A stretch of DNA of 64,000 nt, taken from assembly GCA_023213395.1 (NCBI GenBank), contig CM041465.1, positions 208,141,741-208,205,740 on the forward strand, in the 5' to 3' direction. The notes under the pieces are model-generated. The model had not been told where the DNA came from. It saw only the letters and a program-made list of their open reading frames with translations, and did no database searches. Each line of letters starts with the position of its first letter. Position 1 is the stretch's first letter. Positions 10,331 to 21,690 of the stretch are shown here, piece after piece. This DNA is from Cycas panzhihuaensis (lineage: Eukaryota > Cycadophyta). The position numbers and the translations under genes are program-made.

Positions 10331-11300
10331 CAATTGGCGATACTTTGTTCCATCTACAGAGGGTTTGGCCATATCTTTCTATAGCTTTGTGCCCTTAGCA
10401 CATGTTGTTGCAATCGGCTTGCAATTTTACATCTTGAACTTCACTAGTAGGTTCTTCACATACTACGTCTGCAACAACATGAACTGACCTTCCATCTGCC
10501 TGATTTGAATGCCCAAGAAGTAGTGAAGCTGCTCGGGGTTTGTCATATCAAAAATAGCTCCCAAATTGGACTTGACTCCTATAATAGTCTTATTACAGTT
10601 GCCTTCGATGAGTAAATCATCCACATACAACACAATAACTACTATTGAGGTCCCACTCCTTTTCACATACGGATTCGGGTTGGGATTTGAAACAACAAAT
10701 CCTTTAGCTTTCAACTTAGCATCAACCTTCTTATACCAAGCATGGGGTGCTTATTTTAGGCCATAGAGTGATTTCTTCAACTGACATACAAGATGCTCCT
10801 AGTCTTTTTTAATGAATCCCAGAGGTTGTGACATGTAAATCTCCTCCCTTAGATCCCCATTCAAAAATGCAGACTTGACGTCCATCTAGCATAACTCCCA
10901 ACCATATGTAACTGCTAAGGAAATGATCAAACACATCGTCGTATCTTGGAAATTGGTGCAATTGTCTTATCATAATCAATTCCTTCCTTTTGTTTAAATC
11001 CTTAAGCGACAAGCCAAGCCTTGTACTTGTGCACCTCTCCATTGGAGCAAAACTTAGTCTTGTAGACCCACTTGCATCTAACAAGGTTCTTCGTCGAAGG
11101 GAGCGAAACCAAATCCCATGGGTCATTCTTCATGAGTGAACCATGCTCCTCTTCCATTGTAGCTCTCCATTGTGGATCACCTTTCGCTTCATCATACAAA
11201 TCAGGATCACTAAAGTTGTTGGTGTCTACTAGTAGAGTTTGACTAGCATGTTGACTTCTTGTTCTCCTCTCATCAGTAAGGGTATGCATCACCACTCTGG
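10331..11300 (-). pseudogene. pol: Cop2 reverse transcriptase domain (RVT_2)
   Basis: The catalytic box reads VLYVDDLLIEG (near 10640-10610), with both Asp residues of the YVDD motif intact. C-terminal to it is HYFLGIQI. Upstream, the fragment at 11295-11002 carries the N-terminal hallmark of Copia RT: DPQWRATMEEEHGSLMKNDPWDLV, shown in part as WRATMEEE, then VRCKWVYKTKF. The protein would copy element RNA into DNA in the virus-like particle. Several stops and at least one frameshift divide the domain, so it is inactive. The family assignment is firm from motif order and spacing. Confidence 0.87.
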
Positions 11301-11383
11301 AATCCTCAATCGTCTTCCCTACTCATAATGGTATAGAAGGACTTGGTATTGTAGGTAATTCTTCATGTGACGACTCCTCACTA

Positions 11384-12300
11384 TTACTCTCTCCACTCGG
11401 TCCTTTTCTCATGATTTCTATCAACTGACTCATTGTCCTCTTCAGGGTAAAAAGGCTCTTCTATTGATTTTTTGGCATGATACATCGATGACTCACCAAA
11501 TTTGACATCCCAACTAATCACAATCTTTCTCCCCTGCGAATCCCATAGTTTATAAGCTTTGTTTTGATCGCAATACCCCACAAAAATACACTTCAAACTC
11601 TTGCGATCCAACATCTTGCGATTGTTGTCAGAGATGTGTGCATACCCAATGCACCCAAAAGTTTTTAAATGGCCAACGACAGGTTTACGACCTGTCCATT
11701 TTTTTTCGGGGGTCATGCTTTGAACTACTTGAGTGGATACCCAGTTTACAATGTAAACAGTAGTCACCACAGCCTCTACTCAAAACATCGGTAGCAAGTT
11801 TTTCGAGTGCACCATACTCCTTGCCATTTCCATCAGAATACAATTTTTCCTTTTTGCAACACCATTTTATTGTGGGGTATATGGGGCAGTAAACTCCTAT
11901 TTTATACCATGATCACGATAGAACTAATTAAATGCATGATTGTTGTATACCTTGCCACTATCACTTCTCAATATATTAATCTTCTTATCACTTTCATTCT
12001 CTAAACCCACTTTCGAATCACAGAAGTGATCAAGCACATCTAACTTGTTCTTCAGGAAATAACCCAAGCATTCCTAGTGTAATCATTCACAAACACTAAG
12101 GTATATCGAGCTCCTGATATTGAAGGGTTTGGAAGCAAACCCATCACATCTATTTGTGTAAGCTCTAGATTCTCCTTGGCTCTCCAAGCATTATCTCAAG
12201 CAAAAGGATAACAATGATGCTTCCCATACACGCACCCTTCACAAACACTATCTGAACATGAAACAGATAGTAACCCTTCCACTGTTTTCAACCTTTTCAA
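11384..12300 (-). pseudogene. pol: Cop2 integrase core and C-terminus
   Basis: The minus strand reads a Copia integrase: LRSDSGKVYNN (second catalytic Asp), AYTPQ-type stretch, then the NGVA block and LMEMARSM, then the C-terminal GCIGYAHISDNNRKMLDRKS and IFVGYCDQNKAYKLWD motif typical of Copia integrases. The Glu of the DD35E triad, normally the E in NGVAER, is Lys here (NGVAKRKN, near 11850), a GAA to AAA change that would abolish strand transfer. The frame from 11770 to 11384 is open; the core upstream has stops. Confidence 0.82.
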
Positions 12301-12960
12301 TAGTGCGATGCTTCTATAATTCAGGTGTCATAGGTGATCATGCCACAACTTGCTCACATCATCTACATTGGCAATAGAAACATAAGACTTCTTCTAAGAT
12401 TAAAACTTCTCAAACACCCAAAAGTTATCTCTGACCTTCCCAGTAGCAATGATAGAGAAATTTTGCTTAGGATCCTTAATGAGACATCTATCATGATAAA
12501 GATCCACCTTCATTCCTTATTTGTAGATTTCTCGAGCAAAAAGCAAATTCAACTGCATCTTGGGTACATAATATGCCCCTGTGCACTTACCACCTGCCAA
12601 GGAAACTTGGCCAACACCTTCCACCGGCAACACGCGAGCATCTCTAAGAATGATCTCTGCACCACTATGACTTTCACCCCATGTATCAATGTTATGCTTC
12701 TATAATCCATGAGTCCAAAATCCAGTAGTCTCTTCGATTTAACTCAGTTGACAAAGTTGACGCTCTGACACAATGTGCTACAATGCTCTTCCCTCTGTCA
12801 TCCTCGCTAACTTTGCATTTGTCTTGTCTCTTGAACCAATAGTTCTTTTCTTTGTGGCCTTCCTTCTTACAGTAGTTACATTACCATTAAATGTCTTCTT
12901 CTCCCAAGAGTCTTCCCCAATCCTATATATAATCTCCTCCTCTAAACGATCTCTCTTCTC
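12301..12960 (-). pseudogene. pol: Cop2 GAG-pre-integrase, protease and zinc-knuckle region
   Basis: Read on the minus strand there is a CCHC-type zinc knuckle at about 12845-12895 (CNYCKKEGHKEKNYW) in which the last Cys is Tyr. A protease start follows at about 12740-12700 as YWILDSWII, where the active-site DSG reads DSW. The following stretch corresponds to the GAG-pre-integrase linker. The order gag, knuckle, protease, linker, integrase is that of Copia polyproteins. Both altered motifs look like decay. Confidence 0.65.
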
Positions 12961-13586
12961 TGCATCTTCATGACTAAGGCTTGATTCAATTCAGAACCTC
13001 CAAGCATCCCATGATGTTTTAACTTCGCATCCTTTGCCAGAATAAGATTCTTAATGCCATCAAAGGTCTCTGCCTCCATCACCTCATCTCTACCATAAAT
13101 GGTCTAAAAAGTGGCAAAAGCAACTGGCAACTTCGACATGATTATCGGAAATAAAAGCACATCATTGATCCAATTCGACTTCAACTCTTCTAGCTTATTC
13201 CTCAAGTCAGTGATTTTATTTAGGTAGGAACTTATGTTGGTCTCATCTTCTACTCTAGAATTGAGAAGCTCCAACATTAAGGCTAGACATCTATTCGTCT
13301 TCTTTTTCTTAAAATTTTCCTGCAGTTTTACCTAGATTTCATCTGGCTACTCTAAGTTTTGAACCAAAGCCCTCTGGTCCAATGCTAGTGACAATTTCAA
13401 CAATCCAACAGCCATAAATTGATTCTCCTCAAAACGTACACATTCTTTATGGTCAAGTGGGACCACATCCACCTTCACCTTGGTAATCACCCAAAGTTGA
13501 TTCACCATCAACGCTAACTCCATGTTGGTCTTCCACTCGCTGAAATTGTTGTTGTTAAAGGTAATTTTGGACATCGCATGCTCCAC
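12961..13586 (-). pseudogene. gag: Cop2 Copia-type Gag
   Basis: Starts at the ATG at 13586-13584. The open frame to 13347 begins MEHAMSKITFNNNNFSEWK, the Copia Gag N-terminus with its conserved aromatic-x-x-W (NFSEWK, compare NYQEW in Cop1), then MELALMVNQLWVITK. Beyond a stop near 13346 the same strand continues with capsid-like helical sequence toward the zinc knuckle. Role: particle formation and RNA packaging. It is related to, but well diverged from, the Cop1 Gag. The leader to the PBS was about 1.3 kb before Cop3 inserted. Confidence 0.78.
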
Positions 13587-14056
13587 CTCGAGAAATAGGC
13601 TTCAACACACAAGTTAATATCACCTGACTTACAAACTTATAGTCTTTCGGACAGAATTTACACCATTGCGATCACCTCCATCTCAGGCACTCTCACTGGG
13701 GAATGCATAACAATGATTATGTACACCCAGAGCAGCTCACCAACTGTTCATACTTTACCAACAAACTCCAAAAAGTCTTCAAAATGCTCACAAAAATACT
13801 TAAGCAATACTTAGGATGCCTTAGAATATGCTCAAGACAACGAAATCTCAACACAATACAAGGTGTACGATCTTCTAAGTCAAATCCACACGACAAATGG
13901 CTCAAAAAATAATCACAAATCATTACACAACACTCTGCAACACTTCACAAATAAGATATTGAACATCAATGGTTCAAAGGCCCTTTTTATAAAGTCACAT
14001 TATAAAGGAAATATGCCAAGAGGTATATTCCGAAAGGTGCGACTTTTCATATGTTT
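13587..14056 (-). other. Cop2 leader, part proximal to gag
   Basis: Non-coding A/T-rich leader sequence that continues at 19274 on the far side of Cop3. No convincing frame. Confidence 0.6.
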
Positions 14057-14267
14057 TGTCAGAATCTCAAGCAAGAATATTTGAAAAATGAGTTGATTGT
14101 ATTAAGGGAGGGAATACCTCCTTAAATATACACAATAGATTGTAGTTGAAAACATCTCTGGATGACACATGCCAGACAAGTGTTTAGTTCTCCATTGGGA
14201 ATTACATAATGAGGGTCTAATAACATTACCCCTAAAGAGTCCTAGGATAAAACATTATATTCTAACA
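14057..14267 (-). repeat. 3' LTR of Cop3
   Basis: TGTCAGAATCTC...TATTCTAACA; pairs with 19059-19268. The PPT (CCCTCTCTT on the plus strand) abuts at 14268-14276. Confidence 0.92.
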
Positions 14268-14276
14268 CCCTCTCTT

Positions 14277-14880
14277 AATGTTTATCCTTTTTAGTCCTAT
14301 TCTATCTCTAAGAATTTGAAATCTATCTCTGCCAAGTGGTTTTATCAGAATGTCTACAACTTGCTCTGCTATGGGACAGTATGTCAAGTTAATTTCTTTG
14401 CTTTGCACCTTCTCTCGTATGAAATGATGATGTACCTGTATGTGCTTTGTTCGTGCATGGAGAATAGGTTTCTTGGTCAAATTGATTGCACTCTAATTGT
14501 CACAACTCAGTGTTGTTGGCCCTTGTTGCTGTTGATCTAGATCTGTTAGAAGTTGTCTTAGCCAAATCGCTTCACTTATTGTAATGACTCTATATTTGTA
14601 TTCAACTTATGTTAGGGAAAGTGAAATTGTTGCCTGCCTTTTATTGCTCTAAGAAAAGGCAGCAGGTCCTAGAAAGAAAGAGTATTTGCTTGTGGATTTT
14701 CTTTGTTCTTTCTCTTCAGCCCAATCTAAATCATAGAAACTTGACAATTGAGATGATTTCACCCTTGGATAGACTAGTTTCAAATCAATTGTTCCCTTTA
14801 CATACCTCAATATTCTTTTTGTTGCTTTCCAATGTTTCACCTTTGGTTCCTACATGTACCTTGTAACTAGTCCAATAAAA
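14277..14880 (-). pseudogene. pol: Cop3 RNase H domain
   Basis: Two minus-strand blocks. At 14840-14649 HWKATKRILRYVKGTIDLKL leads into the first catalytic segment and SKYSFFLGPAAFS. At 14480-14262 the C-terminal tail follows, with HARTKHIQVHHHFIREKV and the VDILIKPLGRDRF end motif. This is the standard Copia RNase H layout, ending just before the PPT. The first catalytic segment, usually DSDWA or DADWA, reads DLDWA, and frames are broken between the blocks. Confidence 0.85.
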
Positions 14881-14882
14881 TG

Positions 14883-15830
14883 TCAAATTTCTGGTCTAGT
14901 TGCAATGAGATAGATTTGATTCCCAATCAACTGTCTGTATAAAGTGGCATTAACTTGAGGTTGTCTTTCATCAAGAACCAAATTACAATTTATTTCCATG
15001 GGGGTTGCACATGGGTTGGAACTTTCTATTTGAAATTTGGCCAGTATGACTTTGATGTACTTACCTTGGGGCAGTGTAATTGAGTCCTTGCTTTGACCAA
15101 CCTCTATTCCTAAGTAGTAGCTCAGAAATCCTAAATCTGTCATTTCAAATTCCTTCTCTAGTTGACTCTCTATGTTTGAGATTGATTCTTCATCACTTCC
15201 TGTAAGAATCATGTTATCTACATACACAACTATTATGGTGGTTAGCCGGTTCCTTTTTCTTACATACAAGCTTGAGTTTGAGCCACATCGATGAAAGCCA
15301 TTTTGACAAAGATGTTTGTTCAACTTGGTATACCAAGCTCGAGGAGCTTGTTTTAATCCGTATAATTCCTTTCCTAACTTGCATATAACATGTTCCTCCA
15401 CCTTTTTGATGTAGCCTTCTGGTTGCTTCATGTAAACTTTTTCTTCCAGTTCCCCATTTAAAAAGGCACTCTTCACATCTAACTAGTAAATTTTCCAGTT
15501 CTGTTGAGCTGCTAGAGCAATCACTATTCTAACAGTGTTTAGTTTGGCTACAGGAGAAAATGTTTTTTCAGAGTCTACTCATGTTGTTAGAGTATAGCCT
15601 TTTGCAACAATTCTCACTTTGTGTTTCTCTATTTTGCCATTAGCACCTTCTTTGATCTTATAAATCCATTTGCAATTAACCACTGATTTGTTTGGAGGCA
15701 AATCAACCAGTTCCCAAGTTTGATTTTTGGCAATGGAATTCATTACAACATTCATTGCTACTCTCCATTCAATCTGCTCTTTTGCTTCTTCAAAGGATTG
15801 CGGTTCAATATTGCTATATAAGGCTCGAGG
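14883..15830 (-). pseudogene. pol: Cop3 reverse transcriptase (RVT_2)
   Basis: A 197-codon open frame (15476-14883) begins at the MKSAFLNGELEEKVYMKQPE block and contains LYGLKQAPRAWY, the hallmark of Copia RT. The catalytic box is VVYVDNMILTG: the second Asp of YVDD is Asn, which should inactivate polymerisation. It then shows YYLGIEV and TPMEIN, the linker into RNase H. The N-terminal RT part (15830-15477) is broken by stops but still reads WVYKIK-like sequence. Apart from that one residue the core is well preserved, in keeping with Cop3 being younger than its host. Confidence 0.9.
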
Positions 15831-15833
15831 CTT

Positions 15834-16350
15834 CTAACTTCTAGTCCTGTGAGCATATATGTCTCCTTTTCCTTCTTCAACACTTTTGATGTACCATTTT
15901 GGCACTCTCTTTTCTCTCCTAGGTTCTTCTTCTATGGTTGAGCCTTCGGGGGATTGTTCCTCTTCTTCAGGTGGTGAGTCTCTATGAGATATAGGTGTGG
16001 ACTCTAATTCTTTTAGGATTTCTTCTGAGGTCAATCCAGACTCTTCCTCCATGGAGGTTCCTTCCTGAGGCATTACTCTTAGCACTTCTTCAATTATTTA
16101 ACCTCGAGATTTGCTTTTGGTGGCATCGTCTTCATTGAATACTACATCTCTACTTATATAGATCTTGTTAGTGTTTGGATCTATGCATTTGTAGGCCTTT
16201 GAGTTCTTGTTGATAAATTCTATACTCTTGGAATCTAGTTTGGATCTCCTTTTGTTAGGTATGTGGACAAAGGCTTGACATCCGAACACCTTTAGATTGC
16301 TTACATTTGGTTTCCTCCCAGTCCATGCCTCTTCTAGAGTGACATGTTCT
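15834..16350 (-). pseudogene. pol: Cop3 integrase C-terminal region and linker
   Basis: The frame 16289-16098 begins MFGCQAFVHIPNKRRSKLDS, the conserved end of Copia integrase (F-G-C... H-I-P... R-x-K-L-D), and runs into IYISRDVVFNE. Frame 16085-15834 is an acidic, Pro/Ser-rich linker (SPPEEEEQSPEG) between integrase and RT. A stop at about 16095 separates them. Confidence 0.8.
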
Positions 16351-16393
16351 AGTGCTTTTGTTGGACTTCGATTTATTAAATAACATGTTATGC

Positions 16394-16960
16394 TTACTGG
16401 TTCTTCCCAATAGGTTTTTGAAACCTATTGTTCATGCTACGTGTCATTTCCATTATGGTTCTATTTATCCTTTCTGCAACCCCATTGGATTGGAGTGTAT
16501 AAGGAGTAATAAATTGCCTACATATGCCATTAATTTTCCAGTAATTCAGGAATTCTTTGGAGATGTATTCACCACCACCATCAGATCTGATACATTTTAT
16601 TTTAAGTCCTAATTCTAGTTCTACTTCTACTTTAAACTCTTTGAAAGTTTCAAAAACTTCTGATTTGTTGCAGAGAAAATAAATCCATGTCCTCCTAGAA
16701 AAGTCATCAATAAAAGTCAAGAAATACCTAGAGCCATTAACTGAAAGTGGTGTAAGAGGTCCACACAAGTTTGTATGGACTAACTCTAATTTGTTTTGAG
16801 CCCACCACTCACTCTCCTTGAAGGGGAAACTATGATGCTTTCCAAACTAACAACCTTTGTAGACAAATTTATCAAATGTAATGATGGGTAGTTCACTGAC
16901 TATGCCCCCTTTTTGCATTAATTTTAATTTATCCAGAGGAAGATGCTAGTATTTCAAATA
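16394..16960 (-). pseudogene. pol: Cop3 integrase catalytic core (rve)
   Basis: The 124-codon frame (16768-16394) starts MCGPLTPLSVNGSRYF and carries all three catalytic residues: Asp in FIDDFSRRTW, Asp in IRSDGGGEYI and Glu in NGVAERINRT. It would join element cDNA to the chromosome. The zinc-binding HHCC region lies upstream on the same strand (about 16960-16780) but is broken. This is the best preserved integrase core in the window. Confidence 0.9.
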
Positions 16961-17091
16961 CTATAGTTTATTATTAGTATTAAAATTAACAATACAATCT
17001 TTTACATCCATGTTGGAAATTACAAGGTTAGAAAGTAACCTATAAAGATCACTGCTTTCTATGCTTTTGGCAATTACATTGCCATTATTTT

Positions 17092-17751
17092 TCATGTCCA
17101 GGATATAACAATACCCATCTCATGAAATATTGTTCTCAATTTTTTCTTACCAAGTTGAGATACTGAGAGAAGATTCATTTTTAATCTAGGTATAAAGAGT
17201 ACATTCCCAATTTTTTTCACGCTGCGTTGCAAATTAATGGCTATAGTGCCAACTATTTTTATGTCCAAAGGATACTTATCTCCTAATTCGACTAACTTGT
17301 CAATGGTGTAGGGCTTGAATGACTTGAACCAATCTTCTTTGCCTATCATATGTCAGGAAGCTCCTAAGTCAATGTCCCATACATCTCTGTCTTGAAGACC
17401 GACAGCGAGGACGATAATAAATGTTGTTTCTTTGTCTTCTTCTTCTTCTTCTATTCGCTCCTTACTATAATTTCCTATTGGACGCTTCCCTCTTTGGATG
17501 TCATCCCTCCTTCGAGTGCATTGGTAGGGGTAGTGCTCTGGCTGCCCACAATGGTAACAAACATCAAATGCCTTACAGGCACTTGAAAAATGATCGAGCT
17601 TACCACAATTATAGCATACTCTTGATAAATTTATGCGACCACGTTCTCTGTTGTCTTGCTGCCTTCCAAAAGATGGAATTCTGGCCTCAGTAATCCAACC
17701 TCTTCCTTTGGATTGACTTCGTCCTCTAGGTCTTATGTTTAATCTGGTCAT
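17092..17751 (-). pseudogene. pol: Cop3 nucleocapsid with two zinc knuckles, protease and pre-integrase linker
   Basis: Frame 17751-17353 has an Arg/Gly-rich RNA-binding stretch, then two CCHC zinc knuckles, CYNCGKLDHFSSAC and CYHCGQPEHYPYQC, both with all ligands in place. An acidic linker follows, then the protease start VWDIDLGAS. The protease motif D-S-G reads D-L-G here. A stop at about 17352 separates this from the frame 17349-17092 (MIGKEDWFKSFKPY...), which is the rest of the aspartic protease. Two intact knuckles are the usual number for this type of Copia Gag. Confidence 0.88.
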
Positions 17752-18362
17752 GAAAGCATCTCCTATTTCTTTTGAGTCCTCATACCGTTTGTTTCTCTGT
17801 ACCTATCTCAATAATAAACTAGTTAGAGTATCAAGAGTCATTATATCTATCTGGTTATTATTGGTTATTGTGTTGATAGTTACATCAAATGACTTTGGCG
17901 ATTTACTTGCTATCATTTCCATTATTTCTTATTCTAAAATAGTGGCCCCAATGCTCAAAAGGTCATTTCTTACTGAGACAACTTTATGTAAAAAATCAGA
18001 TACTATATCTGTCTCCTTCATATACTCGAATAGCTCCTCCTTAGGTGTTATTATTCTTGCCTATTTTTTTTGGCCATACAAATTTTCAAGGAATTCCATA
18101 TTGTAGAGGAAGAGGTTAATTTTTCCACATAAATAAATTATGGATCAGAGATTGAGAGTTTCAGGACTATTACTCATGCATTATCTCTTTCATCCCAATT
18201 TGTTTGAGCAACCCCTGCAGTAGCAGGCTTTGCTTCAGTCCCAGTGGCTATTTCCTAGGCATTTTTTGCTCTTAATAATGTCTTGACCTTAATGTTCTAG
18301 ATATGATAGTTGGAGTCTGTCAATTTATCTTGATCACATAGGGCTAGGATTGATGATGCCAT
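17752..18362 (-). pseudogene. gag: Cop3 Copia-type Gag, N-terminal part
   Basis: Starts at the ATG at 18362-18360 (MASSILALCDQDKLTDSNYH). The DSNYH segment matches the position where other Copia Gags have N-Y-x-x-W. Stops occur within the first 40 codons and again in the UBN2-like helical region, but the frame otherwise leads to the zinc knuckles at 17620-17520. Role: capsid. Inactive copy. Confidence 0.72.
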
Positions 18363-19047
18363 TTTTTGAAGAAGAAATCGAGTTTGAGATGATATGATCA
18401 TATAAATATATAGATTTCTATACGAAACCCTAACTGTATAGACTGGTACAAAACCTACCTCAAAAGAAAGGTCCTTTTGTGGGGATTACCAATCTGCAAT
18501 TATTTTTTCAAAATAGTTTTCTATTTGGGAGAAAATAGGCCTGAAAACTGAAAATGTGCAACTAGGGTTTTAGACAAAAATAACTTCAAACTTGTAAAAT
18601 TCTAAATCAAACTCAACAAAATCTATCCTAATGCCTTTAAATTTCTTAGACACAGAGATTTTGAGCAGAGTTACCCAAAGTTTTTAGAGATATTTGCAAA
18701 AAATCGATGAGAAAAACCTAAATCTGTGTGGATTGTTAAACTAGCCAAAACTACCTTGAAATGACCTCAGATGAGTTCGAGCTAGTTGGAAGAAATGATC
18801 TTTGTATCATGATCTAACTACCAGTCAATTTTCGTGTGATTATGAGAACTCCGAAAATTTTTCGTCCCTACAGGTCTATACAAATCCGTACAATTCGAGT
18901 TCTGCAATCTTCTTTTCCTCTCCTAAAGATTTCAACTTCTTTTGTATCTCCATTGAATGCTTTAGCCTCTATTTCTGCTTCAGTGTCACTTACAATGACT
19001 GAATTTCCTCTTCTTCTTTCTCCTTTTCAGGCAGTCTGACTAACCCA
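18363..19047 (-). other. Cop3 leader, no gene seen
   Basis: About 690 bp between PBS and gag start, A/T-rich, only short unrelated frames. Confidence 0.6.
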
Positions 19048-19058
19048 CTCTAATACCA
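19048..19058 (-). other. Primer-binding site of Cop3
   Basis: The minus strand reads TGGTATTAGAG, directly against the 5' LTR. One mismatch to the initiator-Met PBS. Confidence 0.85.
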
Positions 19059-19268
19059 TGTTAGAATCTCAGACAAGAATATTTGCAAAATGAGGTGATT
19101 ATATTAAAGGAGGGAATGTCTGTTAAATATACACAAGAAGTTGTAACCGAAAACATCTCTGGGTGACAGATGGCAGACAAGTGTCTAATTCTCCATTGGG
19201 AGTTACATAGTGAGGGTCTGATAACATTACCCCTAAAGAGTCCTAGGATAAAACATTATATTCTAACA
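19059..19268 (-). repeat. 5' LTR of Cop3
   Basis: TGTTAGAATCTC...TATTCTAACA; pairs with 14057-14267. The outer end is followed by CGTTT, the partner of TGTTT at the other end. Confidence 0.92.
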
Positions 19269-19273
19269 CGTTT

Positions 19274-20142
19274 GTCCACCCAACTTAACGCACGTGGTTT
19301 ATATCAACGTCACTTAATTAAATTATATTACTAAGGTCCAAAACTTAGTAAATATCAATCCAAATGATATCGATTTAAATCTCCACGTCAAAACATCAAA
19401 TATTGCAGAGATGTGGCTGCCACAAATGTCAATAGGTTGTCCGCACTTCAAACACACTCCAAAATCAATTTATAGCTATTACGACTAGTAAAGGACAATG
19501 GCTACACAACCAGCATTCATACAAGAGACTTTATGAACTAGTTCCAGTCCGTAATGATTCATACGATTGCTCACAAAGTGGCCACATGCTTACAAAGTCA
19601 CCCATAGCTCAATACATGACCACAACACATCAAGAAATCACTATTACAGTCATCAACGCTGCCCAACACTTTCATTAAGGGCAGAAAAGTACCATTCCAA
19701 GATCCAATCTCTCCCTTAGATGAAATATATGTGATTTTTATGAACAATGGTTATGTATTAATTTTAGTGGTCCCTTGATAAGAGTAGTACCCACTTACTT
19801 GCATAATGCTATGGCTATCCTCACTACCATTGAATCACCATCATAACACGCTACGTTGGCTTCAATCACTTCTACCAATCACCCCAACTTCGGATGACCC
19901 CCAACGAGCCATCTCACACCATGAACGTAGCCTGCACATCTAAATTCTTACTCCAATTGTGTTTTTACTTTGTTGATAGGTGAATTTCACCTCCTCAACC
20001 ACCACTGATGTTTGTGCCTGCTTCTACAAGTCATTAGAGTAGATGGATCCTTAAGAATCATCTTGGGTTTGACGGCATCACCCAACAACAAATGATCTCA
20101 CCACTCTGCCCAACTTTCGGCTTTAGTCGTGTAGGACTCTAC
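19274..20142 (-). other. Cop2 leader, part proximal to PBS
   Basis: Continuation of the leader broken by Cop3. No coding frame. Together with 13587-14056 it makes about 1.3 kb between PBS and gag. Confidence 0.6.
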
Positions 20143-20155
20143 GGCTCTGATTCCA
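20143..20155 (-). other. Primer-binding site of Cop2
   Basis: TGGAATCAGAGCC on the minus strand, one mismatch to the initiator-Met PBS and flush with the LTR. Confidence 0.85.
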
Positions 20156-20504
20156 TGTTGAGGAATATGAATGCATACATACATGTTTACATCCATAGAA
20201 TCTTTAACCATACACAACAAGCAAACAACATATACATAGAATACAGATGTATAGTACATAGGATTTACGTGGGAAACCCTTTCAGAAAAAAACCCACGAC
20301 AAACATCAATAGATCACCTTGATTACCACTTGTTTGATTCGATTGAATATAGAAGGGCTCAAGGATATATATATCCTTCCAAGAGGTGTCAACTGACAAG
20401 GGTTGTGACCCTTTGCATATATCGCACCATTTTGTTAATCATGACTAAGCTAAACCACACATTAACATTAACCGGTGGCTTAACAAACAACGGCCACGTT
20501 AACA
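20156..20504 (-). repeat. 5' LTR of Cop2
   Basis: TGTTGAGGAA...CGTTAACA; pairs with 9250-9598 and is followed by the target duplicate AAAGG. Confidence 0.93.
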
Positions 20505-20756
20505 AAAGGGTTGATCTAGTTCCACTAGAGATGGAAATGAAGCTTGTTTAGGCTAAAGGGAAAATGGCAATATTTGAATTGCTTTGTGGAGATCCCCTCA
20601 TGTCAAATAGCCATAGTGTGAGGATCTCAATGATTCAAGACCAAATTGTCATGTTTATAACTCGAGCATTTCTTGTGAGAAATGCATGATAGTCCTGCAA
20701 GTTGTAGCATATTGTTTATCTACAATGACACTAGAATTTGCAAGGTGAACAATGTG
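20505..20756. other. Insertion background between Cop2 and Gyp2
   Basis: About 250 bp of older DNA between two insertions; continues after Gyp2 at 39632. It holds no recognisable gene. Its first five bases are the Cop2 duplicate and its last five (ATGTG) the Gyp2 target. Confidence 0.6.
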
Positions 20757-21060
20757 TGCTATGACTCAAGGCAATTATGGGAATTGATAAAATTATTTAT
20801 TAGAAGTCTGTCTCATATATTATTAGGGTATAGGTATCTTATTGGAAGTTGGTTTTATTGTTAAGAAGAATTTTTTTTTTTTTGAAGGATAGTTAAATTT
20901 GACACCTATAAATAGAGAACTATTATTCATTTGTAAATCATCTTTTGTGAGTTAATCCATTTGGGATCTTTTCACAATTTGGCTCTTAAGAGCTTCTATC
21001 CAGCTTTCATTTCAATTTTCTCTGTCTTTGTGGAAGTAGATCCAATTTAGGATCACTTCA
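20757..21060 (+). repeat. 5' LTR of Gyp2
   Basis: 304 bp, ends GATCACTTCA before an AG spacer and the PBS. The TATA box TATAAATA is at 20907-20914. The first bases are degraded (TGCTATGACTC); the boundary is set by the matching ATGTG duplicates. Confidence 0.88.
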
Positions 21061-21062
21061 AG

Positions 21063-21074
21063 TGGTATCAAAGT
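21063..21074 (+). other. Primer-binding site of Gyp2
   Basis: TGGTATCAAAGT, two bases after the LTR; initiator-Met type as in chromoviruses. Confidence 0.85.
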
Positions 21075-21690
21075 CTCATTTTTGATGCACCAAGGATCTA
21101 CATTTTTTGGAGTATAAATGGAAGAATTTTGAAAAAATAACTATGAATTTCAGTCGGCTAGGCATGTTCTATAAATTTTAAGTGGTTATATTGTAGTTTT
21201 TGGAGTGAAATTGTGAAAATTGCATGGAATTTAGTTTCAACCTACTGTCTATCGCTATCTTTAGGGCCTAAAATCTAATACTATAACTTCAAACAACCAT
21301 AACATTGGCTACAAGTGTCTGCTTGACCTCAATTTTTTTTTGAATTTATGTCTTGACATTTACTTTCCATTACAAGTGGTTCCAGATCCATTGGACATCA
21401 TCCGAAAAAGGTATCTATATTTTGGTAAGAGGTATTATTGTAGTCCCCAAGATCATAATCACAATCCAGTTTAAAAAGGCCATAACTTCCTCTACAAGGA
21501 TTAGCTTTTGATTTCGTCTGAAGCATTGGAATTATGAATTAGGAGTCCATATTCTAGGCTATTAGAAAATTCATAATTGAGGTGGAAAATATAAAGTAGT
21601 AGAAGAACTACAGAGCTTCACTCAATATACCAGAAACTTGAAATAGTTAAATACCCAAAAAGAATGGACTCAAAATTTTGATCCTTTAAG

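Larger units (their letters stand above)
14057..19268 (-). mobile_element. Cop3: complete Ty1/Copia element nested in the Cop2 leader
   Basis: LTRs at 14057-14267 (211 bp) and 19059-19268 (210 bp) are near-identical over long blocks. Flanks are TGTTT (14052-14056) and CGTTT (19269-19273), a 5-bp target duplication with one transition. PBS at 19048-19058, gag start at 18362, PPT at 14268-14276. Total length is about 5.2 kb, the usual size of a Copia element. It must be younger than Cop2, which it interrupts. Confidence 0.93.
9250..20504 (-). mobile_element. Cop2: full-length Ty1/Copia retrotransposon with a nested Copia
   Basis: LTRs at 9250-9598 and 20156-20504 (349 bp each) are clearly related and flanked by the same 5-bp duplication AAAGG (9245-9249 and 20505-20509). 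The minus-strand order is LTR, PBS (20143-20155), leader, gag, protease, integrase, RT, RNase H, PPT (9599-9607), LTR: the Copia order. Removing Cop3 (14057-19268) leaves about 6 kb. The coding region is full of stops, so the element is old and inactive. Confidence 0.93.
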
